The translations under genes and the position numbers were made by a program. Positions 50,945 through 59,658 of a stretch of DNA of 64,000 nucleotides are shown here, piece after piece; position 1 is the first letter of the stretch; each line of letters opens with the position of its first letter. Source of the DNA: an uncultured Actinomycetes bacterium (GTDB lineage Bacteria > Actinomycetota > Acidimicrobiia > Acidimicrobiales > RAAP-2); NCBI GenBank assembly GCA_903825035.1, contig CAIJYV010000021.1, positions 1 through 64,000 on the forward strand. Direction: 5' to 3'. Under the pieces are notes generated by a model. That model was not told the origin of the DNA and searched no databases. It was given only the letters and a program-made list of their open reading frames with translations.

Positions 50945-52032
50945 ACGGCCGTGGCCCCCGCTGGGGTCATCCGCGCTAGTGCAATTGAAGTGAGATTGCT
51001 AATGAAACTTCCGGCCTTATTCCAGTCCGCCACCAACACCGCAATCGTTGTCTCAAAGTGCCCGTTGGTTACTTCAACAATGCCCAGGTACAAGGGGCCG
51101 TTGATCCCCGGCACGGTGATGGGCGCGTACCCTGCGCGGGCCCAACCGGTCTTAGAAAAAACTGTGGGCTGCCAATCGGTTCCGATATTGCTCGTGGGTA
51201 GAGCCACCGAGTCGTAAAGGTTCATTGTGGTCACGTTGCTAGTAGCAAAGCAGGAACCAAAGTTCGCCACCTGCATTGACTTGGTATCTTTTTGAACCAT
51301 GGTGGTGGTCTTGTAGTACTGCGAGGTCACGCCAACTTCAATGCCCCCAAAGGCGGTCGAGCTAAAGATTGGCGCCGACACTTGGTAATCGGGCGACTGC
51401 CCCGCTCCCCCGTACATGCGATCGTGTTGATAGCTAACGCCCAAGCAACCTTCGTACGAAGAAACGATCTTGGCCCACGCCGACCCAGCTTTGGGTTTGG
51501 TGATCGGAGTTGGAGTCAACACTCGAGAGGCCGAAGGAATAATTGGCGAGAGCACCCCTCGACTCGAAACGATGAAGTTGGTTCCCATGTCCTTTTTCGT
51601 GAGCAAGACCGCACGGACGGCTGCTAACTCGGGTGAACCATTTTTAGAGTTCGATCCCAAGGCAAGCCCTCCCGCAAAGGAAGCCAGCAACACCGCCGCC
51701 GCCACGGCAATTGCACCGAGTCGCCGTTGTTGGCGTTTAATCACGCCATCGTGTGCGCCAACAACCGAGCGGAGTTCGTGCAATGAACCTGGCTTGTCAT
51801 TGCGCCACACGTAGCGAACGCCACCGATAGTTGCAAAGAGAGCCGCCTTCTTGCCCATTTGGGTGAGCTGGAGACCGGTGACTTGAGCCCACGGGGTCTG
51901 CCACGCAACGGGTGGTTCGCCCGCCAATTGCGTGAAGCGCTCCCCGTCAAAGAGCAGTGTGATTGGTGAAGTCGGCCCGTTCGGGACAAAACTGGGGCTT
52001 ACTTTCCAGCCGTTGCTCGAAAACGAACTCAC
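50941..52032 (-). CDS. Single-TM hypothetical protein with extracytoplasmic domain
   Basis: Soluble N-terminus, one TM (LGAIAVAAAVLLASFAGGLALG), large C-terminal domain; 4-bp overlap with hemB. Confidence 0.7.
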   Translation of the reverse strand: MSSFSSNGWKVSPSFVPNGPTSPITLLFDGERFTQLAGEPPVAWQTPWAQVTGLQLTQMGKKAALFATIGGVRYVWRNDKPGSLHELRSVVGAHDGVIKRQQRRLGAIAVAAAVLLASFAGGLALGSNSKNGSPELAAVRAVLLTKKDMGTNFIVSSRGVLSPIIPSASRVLTPTPITKPKAGSAWAKIVSSYEGCLGVSYQHDRMYGGAGQSPDYQVSAPIFSSTAFGGIEVGVTSQYYKTTTMVQKDTKSMQVANFGSCFATSNVTTMNLYDSVALPTSNIGTDWQPTVFSKTGWARAGYAPITVPGINGPLYLGIVEVTNGHFETTIAVLVADWNKAGSFISNLTSIALARMTPAGATAV

Positions 52033-53009
52033 GAGTTCAACCCTTCTGCGACTTCATTGGCGAAGTAAGTCAAGATGAAATTCGCTCCGGCGCGCTTAAC
52101 GGCCGTGAGTTGCTCGAGCGCAACGCGGGGCGCGTCAATCCAACCGCGCTCTCCAGCGGCTTTAATCATCGCGTATTCACCACTCACGTGGTACGCACTC
52201 ACGGGTACATCAACAGTTGCTGCGATGTCACCGAGAACATCGAGGTAGCTCATGGCTGGCTTAACCATAACCATGTCCGCCCCTTGCTCAATATCAGCTA
52301 ACGCTTCGCGAACGGCTTCACGGCGATTGCGATAGTCCTGTTGGTACCCACGACGATCTCCACCGTTGGCGATCTCAACTTTGACCGCTTCGCGGAATGG
52401 TCCATAAAAAGCACTCGCGTATTTAGCCGAATAAGCAAGAATCGCGGTGTCGTCGAATCCAGCGCTGTCGAGGCCTTGACGGATGGCGAGGACTTGTCCG
52501 TCCATCATTCCGCTCGGGGCAACGACGTCGGCTCCAGCCTGCGCTTGGGCAATACCAATTTGTGCGTACAGCTCGATGGTGCTGTCGTTGTCAACGGTGC
52601 CGTGGGGCGTAAGCACGCCACAGTGGCCGTGCGTCGTGTACTCGTCAAGACAAAGATCGGCCATCAAAACCACGTCGTGACCAAACCGGGACTTCAGTTC
52701 GCGAAGAGCGACCTGGGTAATGCCATCGGGATCCCACGCCCCCGAACCCTCTTCGTCTTTCTTTTCGGGCACACCGAAGAGCATGAAGGCGCTCACTCCG
52801 TTGGAAAGAGTCTCTTCCACTTCGCGAACGAGACTCTCGACGGTGTGTTGGAATTGCCCCGGGAGCGAGTTGATTGGGTGCGGAGCATTCAGTCCCTCGG
52901 CCACGAATAAGGGTGCCACGAGGTCGGCGCTAGTGAGGACGGTTTCGGCAACCAGGTCTCGGAAGGCGGGAGTTTTACGGAGTCGGCGTGGACGTTCGAG
53001 TGGAAACAC
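52029..53009 (-). CDS. hemB: Delta-aminolevulinic acid dehydratase (porphobilinogen synthase)
   Basis: RPRRLRKTPAFRDLV; LMADLCLDEYTTHGHCGVL; MVKPAMSYLDVLGDI. Confidence 0.96.
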   Translation of the reverse strand: MFPLERPRRLRKTPAFRDLVAETVLTSADLVAPLFVAEGLNAPHPINSLPGQFQHTVESLVREVEETLSNGVSAFMLFGVPEKKDEEGSGAWDPDGITQVALRELKSRFGHDVVLMADLCLDEYTTHGHCGVLTPHGTVDNDSTIELYAQIGIAQAQAGADVVAPSGMMDGQVLAIRQGLDSAGFDDTAILAYSAKYASAFYGPFREAVKVEIANGGDRRGYQQDYRNRREAVREALADIEQGADMVMVKPAMSYLDVLGDIAATVDVPVSAYHVSGEYAMIKAAGERGWIDAPRVALEQLTAVKRAGANFILTYFANEVAEGLNS

Positions 53010-53021
53010 CCTGCCAGCCTA

Positions 53022-53696
53022 TTAGTTATTGCTTTTCGCCATTTCGGCGAGCAAATTCTTTGACTCTTCTCCCCAACCATCAATCGTGTAATCGTGTGTC
53101 TCGCGAACAATCGCGCCAGTAGTGGCCCCACTGGTTACCACGAGGCACTCTTTACGCACGAAGGACCGTGCCACCGCCCAAGCCGACGGCGCTCCAATAA
53201 ATATCACCTCGGCGCCTGCCAATAATGCCTGCGAATTCATCGATAGTTCAGCCGGGATTGTCTCGTAACAGGCCGCTAACTGCAGTTCGATGCCGCGTTT
53301 GAATAATTCAACGCCGAGTTCCTCGCGAGAAGCTTTCGCGCCAATAAACAAGACTGGACCCTCGGGAATTGCGCGAGCAAGTTCGGTGGCGCCACCGGCA
53401 CCGACCCACCGCGGAGAGATTCCGCATTCGCGCAGTGCCGCGGCCGTTGATTCACCCACACAGTAGAGAGGCAGGTCACCGAGTTTTTCGAGCGCTGGGG
53501 TGACGAATCGTGCTGCTCGAGCACTCGAGATTGCAATCGCCTTCGAAACATGAATATCTACCAGTGCTGCTTCAAAGGCCGGGATCGAGAAATAGACAGT
53601 TCGCGTCAATGGAACTTCAGAAATTTCTGCCACGGCCGGAATCATCCAGTGCAGTGATTCGTTCTTGCCGGCTTCGCGAGTGAGGACAACTCGCAT
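53022..53696 (-). CDS. hemD: Uroporphyrinogen-III synthase
   Basis: MRVVLTREAGKNESL; AIAISSARAARFVTPALEKL; ELQLAACYETIPAE; position after hemC. Confidence 0.8.
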   Translation of the reverse strand: MRVVLTREAGKNESLHWMIPAVAEISEVPLTRTVYFSIPAFEAALVDIHVSKAIAISSARAARFVTPALEKLGDLPLYCVGESTAAALRECGISPRWVGAGGATELARAIPEGPVLFIGAKASREELGVELFKRGIELQLAACYETIPAELSMNSQALLAGAEVIFIGAPSAWAVARSFVRKECLVVTSGATTGAIVRETHDYTIDGWGEESKNLLAEMAKSNN

Positions 53697-53700
53697 GTCG

Positions 53701-54597
53701 TTACAGCTTCCAGCCAGGTAGGTTCGCGCCACCTTGAGTATCGCGTAAATCGATTGCCGCGTTGCGGCCGAGAATTTCGGGGTCAGCGCCAGATAGTTCG
53801 CTCCGCAAAGTTGTCGAGCCATCGGTAGAAAGCATCACAGCACGAATTTTCCATTCGCTGCCGCTCGCTTGCGCCCAGGCGCCCGCGGGGATGGTGCAGC
53901 CCAAGCCGAGCTCGCGCAAAAAAGCGCGTTCAACGAGCAGGGCCTGATGCGCCACGGTGTCATCAATTGTGTTGAGCAGTTCGATAGATGCGTAGTCGTC
54001 GACTCTCGTCTCCAGCGCCAAGGCCCCTTGTCCAACTTGAGGGGTAAACCATTCAGGATCGAGTCGTTCAGCAATTTTGTCAGCAAAACCCAAGCGAGCG
54101 AGTGCCGCTACCGCAGAAACGATTGCGTCAACCCCATTGTTTCCTACTTGGTCCAAACGACGCGCCATGTTGCCACGAAGTTCAACGATGTTGAGGTCGG
54201 GACGTCGGGCTAACAAGAGGGCACGCCGACGCGGCGAACCGGTAGCTACCGTTGCCCCCGGCCCAAGACCAGCGAGCGAACGCCCAACTAGGACATCCGA
54301 AGCGTCAAGGCGCTCTGGAACACAGACGAGCGAGAGCCCCGCCATGGTTTGACTTGGAAGATCTTTGGCTGAGTGAACCGCTACGTCAGCCTCACCTCGC
54401 AAGACGGAAGCTTGCACTTCGAGCGCGAAAACGCCCTGACCACCCATCTCCGATAAGGGGGTGTCACGATGTTGGTCACCCTTGGTATCAACCTCAACGA
54501 GCTCGCTGACGACACCCTTGGCGGCGAGGCGAGCTTGAATTGAGCGCGCCTGAATAAGAGCTAGTGGGGAACGCCGAGTGGCGAGGCGTAGAGTCAT
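53701..54597 (-). CDS. hemC: Porphobilinogen deaminase (hydroxymethylbilane synthase)
   Basis: LRLATRRSPLALIQARSIQARL; DVAVHSAKDLPSQ; LGLGCTIPAGAWA. Confidence 0.96.
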   Translation of the reverse strand: MTLRLATRRSPLALIQARSIQARLAAKGVVSELVEVDTKGDQHRDTPLSEMGGQGVFALEVQASVLRGEADVAVHSAKDLPSQTMAGLSLVCVPERLDASDVLVGRSLAGLGPGATVATGSPRRRALLLARRPDLNIVELRGNMARRLDQVGNNGVDAIVSAVAALARLGFADKIAERLDPEWFTPQVGQGALALETRVDDYASIELLNTIDDTVAHQALLVERAFLRELGLGCTIPAGAWAQASGSEWKIRAVMLSTDGSTTLRSELSGADPEILGRNAAIDLRDTQGGANLPGWKL

Positions 54598-55310
54598 GAT
54601 TTTTCTAAATTACGTTGAATGTTCCGGCGAGCTGAATTTGCGGCAATCCCGAGGGAATGAAGTACGCCACCACCCAATGGACCAGTGCCGTTGTTGACGT
54701 GATACATCAAAATTTGTAATTCAATCGAGAAATCCACGTAGTGCACCGCACACCCCGGCGGCACAGAAATAACTTGTGGCGCAAAGTTAAGGAAGGCGCG
54801 AATTCCCTCCCCCGCCAAACGGTCAGCTACCGATTGGGCGGCGGCCGGTGGAACACAGAGAACCGCGACGGTGGCGGGAATGATTGAGCCGTTGAGGTCT
54901 TGGACAATGTGTCCGGCGACTTCAGTGCCAATTACGTTTGGATCTTTGTCGTAAACGGCCACAAGTTTCGCGCCGCGAGTGAGAAAATTGCTCGAGTTCA
55001 CGAGCGCACGTCCGAGATTTCCCACACCCACTACCACCACGTCATACTCACGATCATGTCCGAGGGCATCGGCGATTCGCTCTCGCAACACTGATACGTC
55101 ATAGCCCGAGCCACGCATGCCAAAAGAACCTAGAGCCGCGAGGTCCCGGCGAACGGTGGTGGGGGTAACTCCCGCGAGTTCACCGAGTTGAGTGGAGTCA
55201 ATCGAGAGTCGACCTCGTCTTTCCCAGCTTTCAGCGATTCGCTGGTAGACGGGAAGTCGCGAGATTGTGGGTTCGGAGAGCTGGCGTTTTATAAGGCGGG
55301 GGTTTGCCAT
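54594..55310 (-). CDS. rex: Redox-sensing transcriptional repressor Rex
   Basis: TQLGELAGVTPTTVRRDLAALGSFGMRGSGYDV; VVVGVGNLGRALVNS Rossmann motif. Confidence 0.95.
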   Translation of the reverse strand: MANPRLIKRQLSEPTISRLPVYQRIAESWERRGRLSIDSTQLGELAGVTPTTVRRDLAALGSFGMRGSGYDVSVLRERIADALGHDREYDVVVVGVGNLGRALVNSSNFLTRGAKLVAVYDKDPNVIGTEVAGHIVQDLNGSIIPATVAVLCVPPAAAQSVADRLAGEGIRAFLNFAPQVISVPPGCAVHYVDFSIELQILMYHVNNGTGPLGGGVLHSLGIAANSARRNIQRNLEKS

Positions 55311-55321
55311 CGACCGGTTTC

Positions 55322-56128
55322 CTAGCGACCTAATTGGCGACTGCGCTCGGCCGCCGAGGCCACCGCTTCAAGAAATGCTGCGCGCAAAGCGCGCTGTTCC
55401 AGCATGCGAATTCCAGCGGCGGTAACACCACCAGGTGAGGTCACGTTAAATCGAAGTTGCTCGGGGGACTCGCCGCTGTGTTTCAGTAACTGCCCCGCAC
55501 CCGCAAAGGTATCCACTACCAACGAGGTCGCGAGATCGCGTGTTAGACCTTGGTGAACGCCAGCTTCAATTAACGATTCCACGACCATATAGAGGTAGGC
55601 GGGCATGGCACCCGATAGGGCGCCGACGGTGTCTTGGTACCGCTCAGGAACACGAACCACCGTCCCCACCGCACCAAGGATTGACTCGGCCCACTCCAAG
55701 TCGGCCGCCACACAGTGCTCGCCACCGCTAATGGCACTGACACCCTCGCCGATTAAAACGGGCGTGTTGGGCATGGAGCGAATAACCGGAACAGAATTCT
55801 TAAAGGTCGCCTCGAGCCGCTGGGTAGACAGTCCCGCTACCACCGAAAGCAATCGACCGACACCCGCACTCGAAAGGTTTCGGGCGACCGCTTCAGCGTG
55901 ATCGGGCTTGACGCACAAGACCGCGCCAGTCTGTTCATTCACGTCATTCTTAGAGACTTGATCCAATACTTTCACGCCGGGAAAACGCTCTTCCAGCGCT
56001 TCACGCTTAGGCGAACTGGGCTGGACTATCGCGAGATCACTGGGCGAACACCAGTTGGCTTTGAGTAATCCGGCCACCAGGGCCGAACCCATGCGGCCCC
56101 CGCCAACGATTAATAGTTTGAACGCCAC
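55322..56128 (-). CDS. proC: Pyrroline-5-carboxylate reductase
   Basis: LIVGGGRMGSALVAGLL; VIRSMPNTPVLIGEGVSAIS; GLTRDLATSLVVDTFAGAGQLL. Confidence 0.93.
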   Translation of the reverse strand: MAFKLLIVGGGRMGSALVAGLLKANWCSPSDLAIVQPSSPKREALEERFPGVKVLDQVSKNDVNEQTGAVLCVKPDHAEAVARNLSSAGVGRLLSVVAGLSTQRLEATFKNSVPVIRSMPNTPVLIGEGVSAISGGEHCVAADLEWAESILGAVGTVVRVPERYQDTVGALSGAMPAYLYMVVESLIEAGVHQGLTRDLATSLVVDTFAGAGQLLKHSGESPEQLRFNVTSPGGVTAAGIRMLEQRALRAAFLEAVASAAERSRQLGR

Positions 56129-56158
56129 AACACAACGTTACAAGACCGTGAACTACCT

Positions 56159-57376
56159 CTAACAGCGGATTAGTCCGGTGGCCTCAAAACGGTGAACCAG
56201 GTCATCAATACTCTGGGCGGCAGCCTTCCACGAATATGACTTGGCGAAGAGCATTGCGGCATTGGACATGGCCGTCAGTGCTGGCGAGTCAAGAAGCTCC
56301 TCAACCGCGTCGGCCCAATCAGTGGGGTCTCGTGACTCTAAGAGCCGACCGGTCACTCGGTCTTCGACCAAGGTACTCAAGCCACCCACCTTGCTCGCGA
56401 CGACTGGGGTTCCCGACGCCGCACTCTCAAGGGCGACTAGCCCAAAACTTTCAGCTCGCGAAGGTACCAACGTGACGCTCGCGGCCCGCATCCAAGTGGA
56501 GAGCAACTGGTGGGACTGGGGAGCCACGAAGAGCACTCGAGATATCACACTCGCCTCGGTCACTCGTTGGCGCAGGCGATTGAGTGTTTCTCGTCCCCCG
56601 CTTCCCGATGGTCCGCCCACAATTGCCAAGGTGACATCTCGGCCGCGCTGGCGCATTTCGATCAAAGTTTCGAGGGCTAAATCAACACCCTTCAGTTCTT
56701 GGAGTCGCCCAATGTAGAGCAGCATGTCGGTATTCTCATTTAGCCCCAACGCTCGGCGAGCCTGGGGTTGATAACCCGGGGCGAAAAAGGCGTGCTCCAC
56801 TCCGAGCGGCACAATGTGAACGCGTTCTGAGTTGGCGTTGTAATGCTCGGTGAACTGTTCTGCTTCAATGTCGCAACTCGCCAGGACCGCATCGGCGCAG
56901 GCGAATATTCGCCCTTCTTCAATGCCTCGCTCATCGGATTCAGGTACGAAGGTGGCGGCCTTTACGCGCTCGAGCGTATGAAAGGTCATCACCAGTGGGA
57001 TGTTCAACTCGTGCTTGAGTTCATGCCCCGCGAGACCACTCATCCAGTAGTTGGCGTGAATGACGTCGGGCTGACCATCTTTGCGAAAGAGCGTGGCAAT
57101 CGCGCGGGTGAAGATTGGAATATTGGCGAGCAACTCCTCTCGCGAAATTTCGTGCGCTGGACCCGCCGTGACGTTGTGAACCCGAAAGCCCGGTTCAACG
57201 TGCACAACGTCGGGTTCACCAATGTCTGAGCGGCGGGTGTAGACATCAACTTCGTGACCGAGCCGTGCGAGAGCGGAAGAAAGTTCGCGAACGTAGACAT
57301 TCATGCCCCCACCGTCGCCAGTGCCAGGTTGAGCCAGAGGTGAGGTGTGATACGAAAGAACGGCGAGCCGGGTCAC
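56159..57376 (-). CDS. mshA: Glycosyltransferase family 4, MshA-like
   Basis: LSYHTSPLAQPGTGDGGGMNVYVRELSSALARLGHEVDVYTR; VIHANYWMSGLAGH; LVPSRAESFGLVALESAASGTPVVAS. Confidence 0.85.
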   Translation of the reverse strand: MTRLAVLSYHTSPLAQPGTGDGGGMNVYVRELSSALARLGHEVDVYTRRSDIGEPDVVHVEPGFRVHNVTAGPAHEISREELLANIPIFTRAIATLFRKDGQPDVIHANYWMSGLAGHELKHELNIPLVMTFHTLERVKAATFVPESDERGIEEGRIFACADAVLASCDIEAEQFTEHYNANSERVHIVPLGVEHAFFAPGYQPQARRALGLNENTDMLLYIGRLQELKGVDLALETLIEMRQRGRDVTLAIVGGPSGSGGRETLNRLRQRVTEASVISRVLFVAPQSHQLLSTWMRAASVTLVPSRAESFGLVALESAASGTPVVASKVGGLSTLVEDRVTGRLLESRDPTDWADAVEELLDSPALTAMSNAAMLFAKSYSWKAAAQSIDDLVHRFEATGLIRC

Positions 57377-57385
57377 GGCAAAAGC

Positions 57386-57730
57386 CTACCTGCGAGGTCG
57401 GGTTTTAGAGCGGGAGCCTTGCTTATTGGCCGACTTGGTCACCACGATGTAGGCCACATCTCGAGCAGGTACGTGCCCAAAGTCTCGAGAATCCGTCGAG
57501 GCCTGGGGATTATCCCCCCGGAGCTCTAACTGACGTCCGTAGCGAGCGACGCACCGCTTTAAGAGCCAGCGGTCGTATCCGCGGGGGTCTCGCACGACCA
57601 CCACATCGCCAGGACGGATCTTGCGCCACGGCTTAATGGCGGTGAGGCGTTGGCGCGGCCGGAAGGTCGGCCACATGGAATTCCCCTCAATTTGGACTCT
57701 GCGTACAAGGTGGTTTAGGAGTCGCCGCAC
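57386..57730 (-). CDS. sodX: Nickel-type superoxide dismutase maturation protease (S26 signal peptidase-like)
   Basis: VQIEGNSMWPTFRPRQRL (Ser), DRWLLKRCVARYG (Lys), LRGDNPQASTDSRDFG; divergent neighbour of sodN. Confidence 0.88.
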   Translation of the reverse strand: MRRLLNHLVRRVQIEGNSMWPTFRPRQRLTAIKPWRKIRPGDVVVVRDPRGYDRWLLKRCVARYGRQLELRGDNPQASTDSRDFGHVPARDVAYIVVTKSANKQGSRSKTRPRR

Positions 57731-57774
57731 GCTTTGAACGCTAGTTGAATTCGGTGACTAATCTCGAATACAGA

Positions 57775-57792
57775 GTTGGCAATACTGCCAAC
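57775..57792. promoter_or_regulatory. Inverted repeat in sodN leader
   Basis: GTTGGCA-ATAC-TGCCAAC, perfect 7-bp arms, 14 nt upstream of the sodN ATG. Confidence 0.5.
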
Positions 57793-57806
57793 CAGAAAGG
57801 CGACCC

Positions 57807-58223
57807 ATGTCACTTCGTTCACGCGCACTTGAGCTGTTCGACGCTCTTAACGCACCACTTACTGTCAGCGCACACTGCGACCTCCCCTGCGGTGTGTACG
57901 ACCCCGCCCAGGCTCGCCTGGAAGCTGAGTCCGTTAAGGCTTGCATGGTTAAGTACAACGCATCTGATGACGCTGACTTCAAGGTTCGCGCAACCCTGAT
58001 CAAAGAAGAGCGTTGCGAGATGGTCAAGCACCACCTCTGGGTTCTGTGGACCGACTACTTCAAGGTCGACCACCTGAAGCAGTTCCCCAACTTGCACGAC
58101 CTGTTCTGGATGGCTACCAAGTCAGCGGGAGACGCTAAGAAGACGAACGACCCAGTGGTCGCGGACCGTCTGCTGAGCGAAATCGACGCCATCGGAGAAC
58201 TCTTCTGGGCGACCAAGAAGTAA
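57807..58223 (+). CDS. sodN: Nickel superoxide dismutase (precursor with short propeptide)
   Basis: HCDLPCGVYDP nickel hook after propeptide MSLRSRALELFDALNAPLTVSA. Confidence 0.97.
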   Translation: MSLRSRALELFDALNAPLTVSAHCDLPCGVYDPAQARLEAESVKACMVKYNASDDADFKVRATLIKEERCEMVKHHLWVLWTDYFKVDHLKQFPNLHDLFWMATKSAGDAKKTNDPVVADRLLSEIDAIGELFWATKK

Positions 58224-58237
58224 GCAATTTCTAAATC

Positions 58238-58277
58238 AAAGAAACCCCCTCGCACGCAGGTGCGAGGGGGTTTCTTT
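58238..58277. terminator. Bidirectional Rho-independent terminator
   Basis: AAAGAAACCCCCTCGCAC-GCAG-GTGCGAGGGGGTTTCTTT, 18-bp perfect stem with T-rich flank, between convergent sodN and DksA/TraR-like genes. Confidence 0.95.
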
Positions 58278-58288
58278 TTAAAGTTCTT

Positions 58289-58504
58289 CTACAGCAGCTC
58301 GGGGTGGGCCGCGCAGTTAGCCACGGTGGGATTCTCGGTAAGAGCCGAGGCTTCGATTTCTGCGCCGCAAACTTGGCACTTGCGGTAACTGCCCGATTGC
58401 AGACGGTCCAGTGCTCGCTCCACCTTGCCCAGGGTTGCTTCAATGGCGTTTACGGACTCGTTGGTGAACTCGGTCATGGTGAAGAATCTACTCGCCGATA
58501 GCAA
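58289..58504 (-). CDS. TraR/DksA-type zinc finger protein
   Basis: ATLGKVERALDRLQSGSYRKCQVCGAEIEASALTENPTVANCAAH; start may be the internal Met (MTEFTNES). Confidence 0.8.
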   Translation of the reverse strand: MLSASRFFTMTEFTNESVNAIEATLGKVERALDRLQSGSYRKCQVCGAEIEASALTENPTVANCAAHPELL

Positions 58505-58564
58505 CTAAGCCACCTGTATTAGGATGGTCTACCGGTTGAGCGCCCTTGGCGCAGGACAGGTTTA

Positions 58565-58637
58565 GGGCTGCTAGCTCATCAGGTAGAGCAGGGGACTTTT
58601 AATCCCAAGGTGCCGGGATCGAGACCCGGGCGGCCCA
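58565..58637 (+). tRNA. tRNA-Lys (anticodon TTT)
   Basis: Acceptor GGGCTGC/GCGGCCC; anticodon loop CTTTTAA; T-arm CCGGG-ATCGAGA-CCCGG; discriminator A. Confidence 0.93.
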
Positions 58638-58672
58638 CTTTTTTGTATCCCCCATTACAGTGGAGCGCACTT

Positions 58673-59638
58673 ATGTCAAACGCCACTACCACTACTAATT
58701 CTTTTTGGAAGCCAACTTCGTCAAAGGGTTTCGTGTTCGTACTTCTCGGAGCGACCCTCTGGGGTACTGACGCAATCTTCCGTAAGGGGCTAGCGAGCAC
58801 CGTTCCCACCTCGGTGGTGGTGTGGGTTGAGCAATTAATTCCACTTCTCTGCTTACTGCCCTACGCCCTTCGCGGTGTCCGTCGTGCTCTCGCAACGTTC
58901 AACGCGAAGGACTGGATTTTTCTCGTCATGATCGGTTGTGGCGCATCCACAATCGCCACCTACTTGTACACCCGCGCCTTCACCTACGGCATCTACACCA
59001 CCCCGGTGTTGCTACAACAGGTTCAGCCACTCTTCGCAATTGTTGGAGCACGAGTACTGCTACGTGAGCGCCTGCACCCACGATTCGGCCTCTTCGTAGT
59101 CGCCGCACTTGTTGGCTCGTACTTCATCGCCTTCGCTCAACCTTCGGCCCCTTCATTCCACTTGCTCGCCCCCGCACTCTTGACCTTGAGCGCCGCTGGT
59201 ATCTGGGGTCTGGGCACTGTCTTCGGTCGTTCACTCGGTGCAAAAGTTCCCTTCAACGAGCTGACCGCATTACGTGTTCTGTTCGGACTTTTCGCCGCAA
59301 CGATCCTCGTCGCGATTCAGCACGACTTTGGTTTCCTCGCCCACCTCTCGGGAAGTTCAAGTCGCGCCCTGTTGTTGATGTCGCTCTTCCCCGGACTCTT
59401 CGCCCTCTTGCTGTACTACACCGGTCTGCGCGCTACTCCCGCATCAGTCGCCACCTTGGCGGAGTTGGCCTTTCCGATCACTGCGCTGCTCGTTAACTAC
59501 TTTGACTTCAACATCAACCTGTCGAACTGGCAATGGATGGGCGTGGCAATTCTGATTGGCACCATTACAACTATGGGTCTAAACCGACACGACGACTCTC
59601 TGGCCGGTGTTGACATTGATCTAGCGGCGGCTCGCTAG
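58673..59638 (+). CDS. EamA/DMT superfamily transporter
   Basis: About ten TM helices; GFVFVLLGATLWGTDAIFRKGL; second repeat APALLTLSAAGIWGLGTVFGRSLG. Confidence 0.85.
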   Translation: MSNATTTTNSFWKPTSSKGFVFVLLGATLWGTDAIFRKGLASTVPTSVVVWVEQLIPLLCLLPYALRGVRRALATFNAKDWIFLVMIGCGASTIATYLYTRAFTYGIYTTPVLLQQVQPLFAIVGARVLLRERLHPRFGLFVVAALVGSYFIAFAQPSAPSFHLLAPALLTLSAAGIWGLGTVFGRSLGAKVPFNELTALRVLFGLFAATILVAIQHDFGFLAHLSGSSSRALLLMSLFPGLFALLLYYTGLRATPASVATLAELAFPITALLVNYFDFNINLSNWQWMGVAILIGTITTMGLNRHDDSLAGVDIDLAAAR

Positions 59639-59658
59639 CTCGACCCTCGACGGCAGGG

